From Candidatus Aminicenantota bacterium (lineage in GTDB: Bacteria; Acidobacteriota; Aminicenantia; Aminicenantales; Aminicenantaceae): 49,621 bases of DNA. The position numbers were made by a program, and so were the translations under genes. How positions within the stretch are numbered: position 1 is the stretch's first letter; each line of letters opens with the position of its first letter. The notes beneath the pieces were generated by a model that saw only the letters and a program-made list of their open reading frames with translations, was not told the origin of the DNA and made no database searches. Shown here piece by piece: positions 24,833 through 31,977 of this stretch. The DNA lies in assembly GCA_029882525.1 (NCBI GenBank), contig JAOUKO010000003.1, positions 1 to 49,621 of the forward strand, read 5' to 3'.

Positions 24833-25696
24833 ATGATGAGAAAGATACTTTCCGCTTTAGGCATGATATGCCTTCTGAGCTTCCCCCTCGGGCTCATCGG
24901 ACACGATCCCGGATACAAAGTTGAAGAGAAAGAGGAGATCCAGAAGACCTTGAAGTTCGAGGACCCATCCCAGCCAAAGGAGCTTCTGGTGGACAACATA
25001 TTCGGGTCCATAAAAGCGGAGGGGTACGACGGTCCTGATGTCCAGCTTGTCGTCCACAAGACCATCAAAGCCCGGACAAAAGACAGGATCCAGAAAGCGA
25101 AGGAAGAAGTGGAGCTCGTGATCACCGAGGAAAAAAACGCCATCGACCTCTACGTGGACGGACCTTTCCGCAACAGCCACAAAAATCGAAGCTGGCGTGA
25201 TCCCGGCTACGCGGTCCATTACGACTTTGAGCTCAAGGTGCCTCATAAAACGAACCTTTGCCTCAAAACAGTCACCGAAGGAAACATCACTGTTAAAAAT
25301 ATCGAAGGAGAGTTCGAGGTCCAAAACGTCAACGGCTGGATCGAAATGACAGATGTGGCCGGAGCCGGCACGGCCCATACGGTCAACGGAAGGGTCGAGG
25401 TGCATTTCACCCGAAATCCCCAGTCCGACTGCTCCTTCCGGACCATAAACGGAGATATCGAAGTCTCCTTTCTTGATAATCTATCGGCTGACTTCCGGCT
25501 GAAAACATTCAGCGGTGACGCTTACTCTGACTTCCCCATGACCTACCTGCCGCGCCAGGCTGCGGAAGTGAAGCGCGACAAAGGAAAATATCTCTATAAA
25601 AGCGATCGCTCCGTGGGTATCCGGGTTCAGAAGGGCGGACCCAAGATTGAAATGGATACCATGAACGGCGATCTCATTATCAGCAAAAAAAAATAA
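24833..25696 (+). CDS. exported DUF4097-like (putative adhesin) protein A
   Basis: 287 residues; GGAGG 4 nt before the ATG, 6 bp after the anti-sigma stop. Signal peptide about 1-22. The rest is a run of short beta strands with repeating G-x-I/V patterns: VDNIFGSIKAEGYDG, TVTEGNITVKNIEGEFEVQNVNG in part, HTVNGRVEVHF, RTINGDIEVSF and a closing MNGDLIISKKK. This is the beta-solenoid-like DUF4097 family, often found with sigma/anti-sigma genes. Role unknown; envelope-associated. No cysteine or catalytic motif is apparent beyond single Cys residues. Confidence 0.8.
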   Translation: MMRKILSALGMICLLSFPLGLIGHDPGYKVEEKEEIQKTLKFEDPSQPKELLVDNIFGSIKAEGYDGPDVQLVVHKTIKARTKDRIQKAKEEVELVITEEKNAIDLYVDGPFRNSHKNRSWRDPGYAVHYDFELKVPHKTNLCLKTVTEGNITVKNIEGEFEVQNVNGWIEMTDVAGAGTAHTVNGRVEVHFTRNPQSDCSFRTINGDIEVSFLDNLSADFRLKTFSGDAYSDFPMTYLPRQAAEVKRDKGKYLYKSDRSVGIRVQKGGPKIEMDTMNGDLIISKKK

Positions 25697-25719
25697 ATGA
25701 ATATCAAGGAGGATAGAAA

Positions 25720-26694
25720 ATGAACAAAATCACCAAATATCTTGGAGTCATCACCATCCTGCTTTTCGCAGGGACATTCCTCTATACCCAGGAACAGGCT
25801 GTTGACCGGGTGACCGTGCCCTTCAGCAATCCCTCCAAGCCCGGTAAACTGGATGTCAGCGTCCAAAACGGAGGAATCGCCATCAAGGGTTACAATGGGA
25901 AGGAAGTCATCATCGAAGCTCGAGTGCGCGAGAGAAAGGTCGAAGCCAAATTGGCCGAAGGGATTCCAGTCAAGCCGGATGAAAAAAGACTGAGATTAGC
26001 CGTACGACTCCCGAAGAAAGAAGAAGAGAAAAAGTCCAAGGAGGTCGACATCGATAAACTCGATATCCCCGACCAAGTGAAAGAAGCCATCAAATCCGGG
26101 CGTATCCCGAATGTAGAAGGGCTGCGCCGCATTCCGGTTCCGGGAGGAACAGGACTGGAAGTCGAGGAAGAAGACAACGTTATGGAAGTGCGCACAAGTA
26201 CGTTTCAACAGGCGGTTGACGTCGTTATCCAGGCCCCTTACAACACCACTCTCGAGCTCAGCTCCATGAACAACGGCACGATCACGGTCGAGAATATCAC
26301 CGGTGAGGTCGAAGTCAGCAACATGAATGGGCCGATAAAGCTCACCGGGATCTCCGGAACCGTTGTCGCTCATTCGATGAACGGCTGGATCACAGTCGCC
26401 CTGGAAAGCGTGACCCCGAACAAGCCGATGTCCTTCAGCACCATGAACGGAGATATCGACGTGACACTCCCGGCCAGCGTCAAAGCCAAAGTGAAGATTA
26501 AATCCGATATGGGAGAGGTCTACAGTGATTTCGATATCCAGGTAGACACCGTGCCTCAAAAGATAGAGGAAAAAGACGAAGGAAGGTACCGGGTCAGTTT
26601 CGAAAAATACATCATGGGCACGATCAACGGCGGCGGACCAGAGTACACATTCAAGACATACCACGGAGATATCATCATCCGCAAAGCGAAATAA
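25720..26694 (+). CDS. exported DUF4097-like protein B
   Basis: 324 residues; AAGGAGG about 8 nt before the ATG, 23 bp after protein A. Signal peptide about 1-23 (LLFAGTFLYTQEQ). Same architecture as protein A: DVSVQNGGIAIKGYNG near the start, then SSMNNGTITVENITGE, SNMNGPIKLTGI, HSMNGWITVAL, STMNGDIDVTL and a final YHGDIIIRKAK. A charged insert at about residues 85-150 (KKEEEKKSKEVDIDKLD onward) is missing from protein A and may be a flexible linker or interaction arm. Last gene of the operon, ended by a strong terminator. The two paralogues probably work together in the envelope. Confidence 0.8.
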   Translation: MNKITKYLGVITILLFAGTFLYTQEQAVDRVTVPFSNPSKPGKLDVSVQNGGIAIKGYNGKEVIIEARVRERKVEAKLAEGIPVKPDEKRLRLAVRLPKKEEEKKSKEVDIDKLDIPDQVKEAIKSGRIPNVEGLRRIPVPGGTGLEVEEEDNVMEVRTSTFQQAVDVVIQAPYNTTLELSSMNNGTITVENITGEVEVSNMNGPIKLTGISGTVVAHSMNGWITVALESVTPNKPMSFSTMNGDIDVTLPASVKAKVKIKSDMGEVYSDFDIQVDTVPQKIEEKDEGRYRVSFEKYIMGTINGGGPEYTFKTYHGDIIIRKAK

Positions 26695-26762
26695 CAGCGG
26701 AGAGGGCTGAGCAAAGCCTGAAGAGCGAAGTCCGAAGCATCCGAAGCATAGGAAAGAAAAAA

Positions 26763-26790
26763 GGGGGCCTTGAAGGCCCCCATTTTTTTT
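26763..26790 (+). terminator. intrinsic terminator of the sigma operon
   Basis: GGGGGCC-TTGAA-GGCCCCC, a perfect 7-bp GC stem, followed after one A by eight T. It is 68 bp after the stop of DUF4097-like protein B. Confidence 0.9.
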
Positions 26791-26876
26791 GCTTCAATCT
26801 ATGACTCTGGAACCACAACCAGTGTGATCCTTTTTGAGCTGAAGTCACTTGCCCGAACAAAAGACAACACAAAAAA

Positions 26877-26972
26877 TGGCCAGGTCCTCTTTTTGGGGAC
26901 TGTCCCATTCAGTCCTTATATTAAAGAAGAAGAGGGACTGTCCCTTTTTCTTAAAAAAAGAGAACCTGGCCC
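26877..26972. repeat. R4 foldback with two inner GGGACTGTCCC palindromes
   Basis: Outer arms GGCCAGGTCCTCTTTTT (from 26878) and the complement ending ACCTGGCC (26971) pair with one mismatch over 17 bp. Inside lie two copies of GGGACTGTCCC (26896-26906 and 26934-26944) separated by 27 nt. A T-rich run follows to 26989. Shares its 49-bp core with the element at 30833. Confidence 0.8.
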
Positions 26973-26998
26973 TCTTTTTATTTTTTTTTAAAACATTA

Positions 26999-27200
26999 TC
27001 AGGTGCGGCCGCGGAGAAAGCTGACCATCTTGGGGACAGCCAGAGGCACGACACCGGGAAGCATGTGGGGCATCAGGTTATCCATAACTTTGGGCATCAT
27101 ATCCGGCATCTGCTCCCGCATGTAATCGGGCATGGGGACAGCTTTGGCTATCCGATCCAGCAGGGTGGGCAAGACTTTGGGCATCATTTTTGGAAGCAGT
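26999..27200 (-). pseudogene. Met/Pro-rich C-terminal gene remnant
   Basis: The frame encodes about 66 residues dominated by repeats of M-P-x-x-M/L (LLPKMMPKVLPTLLDRI, YMREQMPDMMPKVMDN, HMLPGVVPLAVPKM) and ends SFLRGRT. Such Met/Pro tails occur at the C-terminus of larger proteins; I could not name the family with confidence. The 5' side runs directly into repeat R3 at about 27203, with no promoter or Shine-Dalgarno site, so it looks like the tail of a gene cut off by that repeat. Confidence 0.45.
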
Positions 27201-27202
27201 CT

Positions 27203-27303
27203 GGGTGAAATGCACGGGAATGACCGTAAAAATCTGAGGGGGAGCGCTGCTATTCCCGTCTATTTCATCCATCAAATTACCCACATAAAACGGAAGGGAA
27301 CCG
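27203..27303 (+). repeat. R3 repeat, short derivative
   Basis: Contains the left end (TGCACGGGAATGACC) joined directly to the right end (AAAAATCTGAGGGGGAGCG, TATTCCCGTCTATTTCATC, AAATTACCCACA) of R3. The interior of about 190 bp is missing. The two ends are inverted relative to each other. The following 84 bp, to the end of the enolase-superfamily gene, show nothing. Confidence 0.65.
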
Positions 27304-27387
27304 TTCAACAATTCAATTAATTTTAAAGAAACTTTGCTTTACCAACAGCTTGCCCTGAAAAACTGTCACTCATTCTCCGCTTGAGTC

Positions 27388-28503
27388 TTAATCCTTAAAT
27401 ACCTCTCGCTTAAGAGTGGCCTTTTCAATCCTGTCTTCCTGGGGAGAAACGCCGATCCCGGGCAATTCTGGGGCTACTATCGTTCCTCTGGGAGTGATTT
27501 CCACGGGGGGCTCTATCAAATCTTCCGCATAGTATCTTTTGCTCGCAGACAGGTCATTGGGAAGCTGGAAGTTGGGAAGAGTAGCCAGGTGGATGTTGTG
27601 GGCGCGTCCTATCCCCGATTCCAGCATCCCGCCGCACCAGACCGGAATCCGCTTTTCCTGGCAGAAATCATGAATTTTTCTTGACTCGACGATCCCTCCG
27701 ACTCTTCCCACTTTGATGTTGACAATCCTGCAGCTCTCCATTTCGTAAGCTTTCCGCGCAGTATCGACCGAAAGAATGCTCTCGTCCAGGCAAAGAGATG
27801 TCCTCATCTCTTTCTGCAGGCGGCTGTGGTCCCAGAGATCATAAGGCGGGAAAGGCTGCTCGAGCATGAGGAGGTGGAATTCATCAAATCTTTTTAAAAG
27901 CTCTTTTTGGGCAGGGCTGTAGCTGCCGTTAGCGTCTGCCTGCAGGGGAATATCCGGAAATTTTTTCCGTATCTCTTCCAGGACTTCGATATCCCATCCG
28001 GGCTTCACTTTTATCTTGATCCTCTGGTAGCCTTCCTCCAGAAAGGACTGAATCCTCTCCAGCAGCCCGGGAATAGAATCCTGGATCCCGACGCTGACTC
28101 CGGAGGGAATTTCCGTCCTCACTCCTCCGTACAGTTTCCAAAGAGGCCTGTCTTCCTTTTTGCCCTGGATATCCCAGAGAGCGAGCTCTAATCCGGCTTT
28201 AGCCATGGGGTGGCCGCGATATTTTTTAGCTTCCTTGAAAAAAACCTCTGGCCTTGAGATCGATTTCTCAAAAATAAGGGGAATCAAAAAATCCTTCAGA
28301 ACGTGCCAGGCCGTGGATGTCGTCTCGTAGCTGTAGAAAGGACTCCTATCCGCAACAACCTCTCCGTAGCCCCAGATCCCTTCGCTGTAGACTTTGACCA
28401 GGATGAACTCTCTTTCCTCTTCCCGGCCCAAGCTGGTCTCAAAATAATGGACATAAGGAAGTCTCAAAATCAGCAGCTCCAGCCTCTCAATATCTTGGTT
28501 CAT
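27388..28503 (-). CDS. enolase-superfamily enzyme: o-succinylbenzoate synthase / N-succinylamino acid racemase type
   Basis: 371 residues; ATG with GAAGGG upstream. N-terminal capping domain (FETSLGREEEREFILVKV) and a beta/alpha barrel with the full acid-base set: Lys163 and Lys165 in RIKIKVKPGWD, metal ligands Asp190 (QADANGSY), Glu215 (LEQPF) and Asp240 (CLDES), and Lys264 in NIKVGRVGG. This is the MenC/NSAR subgroup. With no other menaquinone gene nearby, o-succinylbenzoate synthase and N-acylamino acid racemase activity are both possible. The gene stands alone between R3 elements. Confidence 0.8.
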   Translation of the reverse strand: MNQDIERLELLILRLPYVHYFETSLGREEEREFILVKVYSEGIWGYGEVVADRSPFYSYETTSTAWHVLKDFLIPLIFEKSISRPEVFFKEAKKYRGHPMAKAGLELALWDIQGKKEDRPLWKLYGGVRTEIPSGVSVGIQDSIPGLLERIQSFLEEGYQRIKIKVKPGWDIEVLEEIRKKFPDIPLQADANGSYSPAQKELLKRFDEFHLLMLEQPFPPYDLWDHSRLQKEMRTSLCLDESILSVDTARKAYEMESCRIVNIKVGRVGGIVESRKIHDFCQEKRIPVWCGGMLESGIGRAHNIHLATLPNFQLPNDLSASKRYYAEDLIEPPVEITPRGTIVAPELPGIGVSPQEDRIEKATLKREVFKD

Positions 28504-28574
28504 TTCCCTTCTTTTCGGTTGAATAGGCCTCTATAAGCCCACAAGAAAAGCAAACTCTCCCGAATTACAAAAAA

Positions 28575-28884
28575 GATTCTCTTCCAGATAGTGTGGGCAA
28601 AATACACGGGAATGGAAGAAGCGACCTTGAAGATTTAGCCTTCCCGAGTCGTCCACCGAGGGAAGCCGATGAAATCGGCCGCCGAGTATGTTTGAGCACG
28701 TGAGGATCAAACTGATGAAAAATAATAAAGTACGGACATCCGGTTGAAAGTGACATGTCTTGAGTGCGGAGTTACGCAGGCGCCGAGGGGGACGGTGAGG
28801 GAATGGCGTTAAAAATCTGAAGGGAGCGATGCCATTTCCGTGTATTTTAGTCATTAAATTACCCGCACAAAATGAAAGAGAACC
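28575..28884 (+). repeat. R3 repeat, full-length copy
   Basis: 310 bp. Left end GATTCTCTTCCAGATAGTG, AAAATACACGGGAATGG; right end, read in reverse, GGTTCTCTTTCATTTTGTG, AAAATACACGGAAATGG. The inverted ends match over about 35-40 bp, with a 12-bp extra segment in the right one. The 200-bp interior has no coding capacity that I trust. Partial copies: 12781, 27203 and 35540. It fits a non-autonomous (MITE-like) mobile element; no transposase is seen. Confidence 0.75.
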
Positions 28885-28925
28885 ACAAAAATCCAAGATA
28901 CAAAAAATCTCTAATATTATCAGGG

Positions 28926-30044
28926 TCAAGCCTGCTCATGGAGGTTGATCCATTTTCTCAACCCCAGGTCTTCATACAGAAGGACAATCTTCTCAGCCAT
29001 GGCCTCGGCTGAAAATTTTTGATGGACGACTTCATGCCCTCTCTGCCCGAGGCGCGAGGTCAGCTCTCTATCGTTATAAAGCTTCAAGATGGCTTTGGCC
29101 AGAGCTGAGGGATTCCGAGGAGGAACCAGAAGCCCGGTTTCCCTGTGGATGACGACCTCGGGTATACCGCCCACCTTGGTGGCGACCACTGGAAGGCGGC
29201 AGGCCATGGCATCGAGAATACTGCTCCCCATTCCTTCAAGATAGGAAGAAAGGACAAACAGGTCTAGAGAACAAAGGATCTGAGGCACATCCTCACGGAA
29301 ACCGAGAAAAAAGACAATATCCTGGACGTTGGACTCCTCAGCCTGCCTGGTCAATTCCATGTATAAAGGTCCGCCGCCGACAATAATGACCTTGATCTTG
29401 GAAGAATGCTCCTTGAGGATCTTCGTCGCTTGAATCAGATAGCGGTGTCCTTTATGGTCAGCCAGATGGGCTACTATCCCCACCAGAAAATCATCGGGCT
29501 TAAAAGAGAGCTCCCGGCGGAGATAATCGCTGTCAGAAGCCTTCTCGTAAGGCGAGAAGTCGATCCCTGAAGGTATAACCGTGATCCGGTTGGGATCAAT
29601 TCCCCCTTTAACCAGAACCTCTTTTACACCATCTGAGATGGCAATGATCGCATCTACGTTCTTTCGGTATTTCCTTCGGGAAAAATAATTCTTTTTTAGA
29701 GGGAAATCGACGCGCCTGGAAATGATCCGGTAGGGAACCTTGGCCAGAGAAGCCGCCATCGACCCGACCGAGACAGAATGGGCATCGTGGAAATGAGCCA
29801 GGAGACACTTCTGACGTCTCATGGCCCTGGCCAAACGCAGCACAGCCGCAAGGTCGAATTCGCTCTTGATTCTGAGGGGGAGAACGGAAAGCTCTTCCTC
29901 CTGAGCCTTCTGATGAAGCGGGCTGTCAGGCTGGACGACAAAAAAGTAAGGAAGGCCTCTCCTTTTTAAAACTCTTGCGAGGAACAGGGACTGCCGCTGT
30001 CCGCCCCTCCATTCTTTTCCTGCATCAATATGGAAAAGGCTCAA
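28926..30044 (-). CDS. GT4-type glycosyltransferase
   Basis: 372 residues from a TTG start with AGGAGAG upstream, 20 bp inside the end of the GT2 gene. N-terminal KEWRGGQRQSLFLA is the donor-side loop of GT-B enzymes such as lipopolysaccharide transferases; the C-terminal half has VGIVAHLADHKGHRYLI, KVIIVGGGPLYMELT, FLGFREDVPQIL and VLSSYLEGMGSSILDAMACRLPVVATKVGGIPE (quoted in parts), the classic GT4 donor-binding site with its E-x7-E-like pattern. It transfers an activated sugar to a lipid or glycan precursor in the cytoplasm or at the inner membrane. With the GT2 gene it forms a two-gene cell-surface polysaccharide or LPS unit. Confidence 0.85.
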   Translation of the reverse strand: MSLFHIDAGKEWRGGQRQSLFLARVLKRRGLPYFFVVQPDSPLHQKAQEEELSVLPLRIKSEFDLAAVLRLARAMRRQKCLLAHFHDAHSVSVGSMAASLAKVPYRIISRRVDFPLKKNYFSRRKYRKNVDAIIAISDGVKEVLVKGGIDPNRITVIPSGIDFSPYEKASDSDYLRRELSFKPDDFLVGIVAHLADHKGHRYLIQATKILKEHSSKIKVIIVGGGPLYMELTRQAEESNVQDIVFFLGFREDVPQILCSLDLFVLSSYLEGMGSSILDAMACRLPVVATKVGGIPEVVIHRETGLLVPPRNPSALAKAILKLYNDRELTSRLGQRGHEVVHQKFSAEAMAEKIVLLYEDLGLRKWINLHEQA

Positions 30045-30807
30045 TCCTCTCTCCTTTTTTCCATATCTCCCTCAGCTTCGCATAGCGAAGAAAAAGCGCA
30101 TAACTGTGAAGGACGGAAATAACGAGACCGGCAAATCCATCCAAAAATCCCGCTCTCCAGAAAAAAGACTTCACAAACCTGGAAAACGGAATAAAGACCA
30201 GATGGTACCATCTGCACTTCTTTCCCTGAGAGTAGAGTTTTTGAGCGCCGAGCTGGGAAAAATGATTGATCCGATCCAGGTGGTCAGAGATATTGCGGTA
30301 GGTGAAGTGGTGGATCGACCCGTTAAACTTCTGGACTTTTCCTTCGACAACGAGTTTTTCATGAACGTACTCACCTTCCCAACGCGCTCTGTTCTTCAGG
30401 AAAAGACGGATCTTTCGGTCCGGATACCAGCCTGAATGGCGGATCCACCTGTTGAGATAAAAGACTTTCCTGGGCATGGAAAAACCCGAGCAATCCGGTT
30501 CCTGATCCTTCAAATTGAGAATTTCCTGGCGAAGCTCAGGGGAAATCCTCTCATCCGCATCCAGCGACAGGATCCAGGGGGATGAGGCTTTATTGTTGGC
30601 GTAGTTCTTCTGGTCAGCGAAATCAGTCCATTTCCGCTGGTAAACCTTGCTCGTGTATTTCTTGGCAAGCCTGACCGTATCATCGGTGCTGAAGCTGTCC
30701 ATAACCACGATTTCAGAAACCAAACCCTCCAGGCTCTTTAAGGCCGGCTCAAGCCTCGTCTCTTCATTATAAGTGATGATGACCGCTGAGATTTTCATCG
30801 ACCCCAT
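30025..30807 (-). CDS. GT2-type glycosyltransferase (LPS core glucosyltransferase-like)
   Basis: 260 residues from an ATG at 30807; a second ATG four codons later also fits. The GT-A core is clear: ISAVIITYNEE at the N-terminus, VVMDSFSTDDTVRLA (acidic donor site), and SLDADERISPEL (DxD-type metal site), then WIRHSGWYPDRKIRLF and GEYVHEKLVVEG, typical of the WaaE/KdtX beta-1,4-glucosyltransferase subgroup. A hydrophobic C-terminal part (FLDGFAGLVISVLHSYAL) suggests membrane contact. Acts on LPS core or a related glycan. Overlaps the GT4 gene by 20 bp, so the pair is co-expressed. Preceded by an R4 foldback. Confidence 0.85.
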   Translation of the reverse strand: MGSMKISAVIITYNEETRLEPALKSLEGLVSEIVVMDSFSTDDTVRLAKKYTSKVYQRKWTDFADQKNYANNKASSPWILSLDADERISPELRQEILNLKDQEPDCSGFSMPRKVFYLNRWIRHSGWYPDRKIRLFLKNRARWEGEYVHEKLVVEGKVQKFNGSIHHFTYRNISDHLDRINHFSQLGAQKLYSQGKKCRWYHLVFIPFSRFVKSFFWRAGFLDGFAGLVISVLHSYALFLRYAKLREIWKKGERIEPFPY

Positions 30808-30832
30808 ATTAGCACAATTCTAAGAAAAAGAG

Positions 30833-30924
30833 GACTGGCTGCTTTTTTGAATAGGGACTGTCCCTTTCAGTCCTTTTGTGAAGAGAGAGAGGGACTGTCC
30901 CCGTTTTTCAAAAAGCAGCCAGTC
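30833..30924. repeat. R4 foldback with conserved core and different arms
   Basis: Arms GACTGGCTGCTTTTT (30833-30847) and AAAAAGCAGCCAGTC (30910-30924), 15 bp perfect. Inside: GGGACTGTCCC, then TTTCAGTCCTTTTGTGAAG, then GAGGGACTGTCCC, almost the same core as at 26896-26944. The arms, however, are unrelated to those of that copy. It ends 6 bp before the stop codon of the next gene. Confidence 0.8.
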
Positions 30925-30929
30925 CCCTT

Positions 30930-31934
30930 TTAAAGAGCGGCAATAGGAGGAGGAAGGTCTTTCATGACTATGACTCCAGGCGGCGCTTCAACTGCTCTGG
31001 GAATGGTATTGACAGTCACGGCGACTGTCCCGGTATCTCCATGGATACCTCCGATTATCTTCTGGTGAAGGTTAGGCTCGCCTCTGATGATGATCTCATC
31101 ATACTCCTCATCCACAGCTGCATTGGCACAGAACTCGAGGGTGATGACCTCCTTTCCTCTGACTTTTCCAAAGGCGATACTGGTCAACCCGATCACATTC
31201 CCCGGTTTGACCTTGCCCAGAGCGGTCTTTATCTCCTTATCATCTATCACCGGCTCCGGAGGCAGTTCAACAGCCTCATCCAACTTCCAGCCGAGCCCCG
31301 CAGCAATCATGTTGATCGACTCCAGAAGCCCCACATGTCCGGTGATGACCTTATTCTCGATCTTTTCATGGAATTCATCCTGCGTCAGACCTGTTCCGAC
31401 CTTCTTCTGGAACGGGACCCGCCTCTTTGCCGAATTCATCATCCGGATCACCTTGACCGAGCTTACCTTGAGACAGGGAGCGGTCAGGACAAGGGGAAGC
31501 ACATCCATCAAAAAACCGGGATTGATCCCGGTGCCGACCACCGTCACACCATTTTTTTTCGCCATTTCATCCAGCTCTCGAGTAAGACCTGGATGGCGCT
31601 TCCAGGGAAAGGAAAGCTCTTCACAGGTGGAGACGACGTTCAGGCCGGCCTCCAGGCATTGTCTGACCTGAGGAGCTACTTTCTCCAGATGTGAGCTCGT
31701 CGTGAGCACCACAGCATGCGCCTTGACTCTCGAGAAAAGCGCGACGGGGTCCTTCTCGATGACAATGCCTAATTTTTCTGGATTATCCAGAACCTCTCCA
31801 AGGTCCTTTCCGACAAGCTCCGGGTCTATATCCAGAGCCCCAACGACTTCAAGGCTCTCCTTTTTCAGAAGAGCCTGGGCTGTCTTCCGGCCCATCACAC
31901 CGCATCCATAAATAATGACATCATACTTTTCCAT
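30930..31934 (-). CDS. 2,4-diaminopentanoate dehydrogenase-like oxidoreductase
   Basis: 334 residues. The ATG at 31934 is chosen because GGAGG lies 8 nt upstream and the protein then opens with the Rossmann motif YDVIIYGCGVMG; the open frame continues upstream, but only across the neighbouring gene. Downstream motifs: VVGALDIDPELVGKDLG, VVLTTSSHLEKV, STCEELSFPW, VVGTGINPGFLMD, VKVIRMMNSAKRR. This is the dihydrodipicolinate-reductase-like fold with a 2,4-diaminopentanoate dehydrogenase C-terminal domain, known from ornithine fermentation (Ord). None of the other ornithine-fermentation genes is here, so the true substrate may differ. It follows the class III aminotransferase by 43 bp. Confidence 0.8.
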   Translation of the reverse strand: MEKYDVIIYGCGVMGRKTAQALLKKESLEVVGALDIDPELVGKDLGEVLDNPEKLGIVIEKDPVALFSRVKAHAVVLTTSSHLEKVAPQVRQCLEAGLNVVSTCEELSFPWKRHPGLTRELDEMAKKNGVTVVGTGINPGFLMDVLPLVLTAPCLKVSSVKVIRMMNSAKRRVPFQKKVGTGLTQDEFHEKIENKVITGHVGLLESINMIAAGLGWKLDEAVELPPEPVIDDKEIKTALGKVKPGNVIGLTSIAFGKVRGKEVITLEFCANAAVDEEYDEIIIRGEPNLHQKIIGGIHGDTGTVAVTVNTIPRAVEAPPGVIVMKDLPPPIAAL

Positions 31935-31977
31935 CTTTTCAGCCTCCGGTTGAAAAATGAAGGGACAGTTATCCGGG

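Noticed and set aside
28531-28929. 132-residue minus-strand open frame across the full R3 copy
   Set aside because: It covers the inverted ends of the repeat, has no Shine-Dalgarno site and matches no other copy as a protein; the shorter R3 copies do not keep it.
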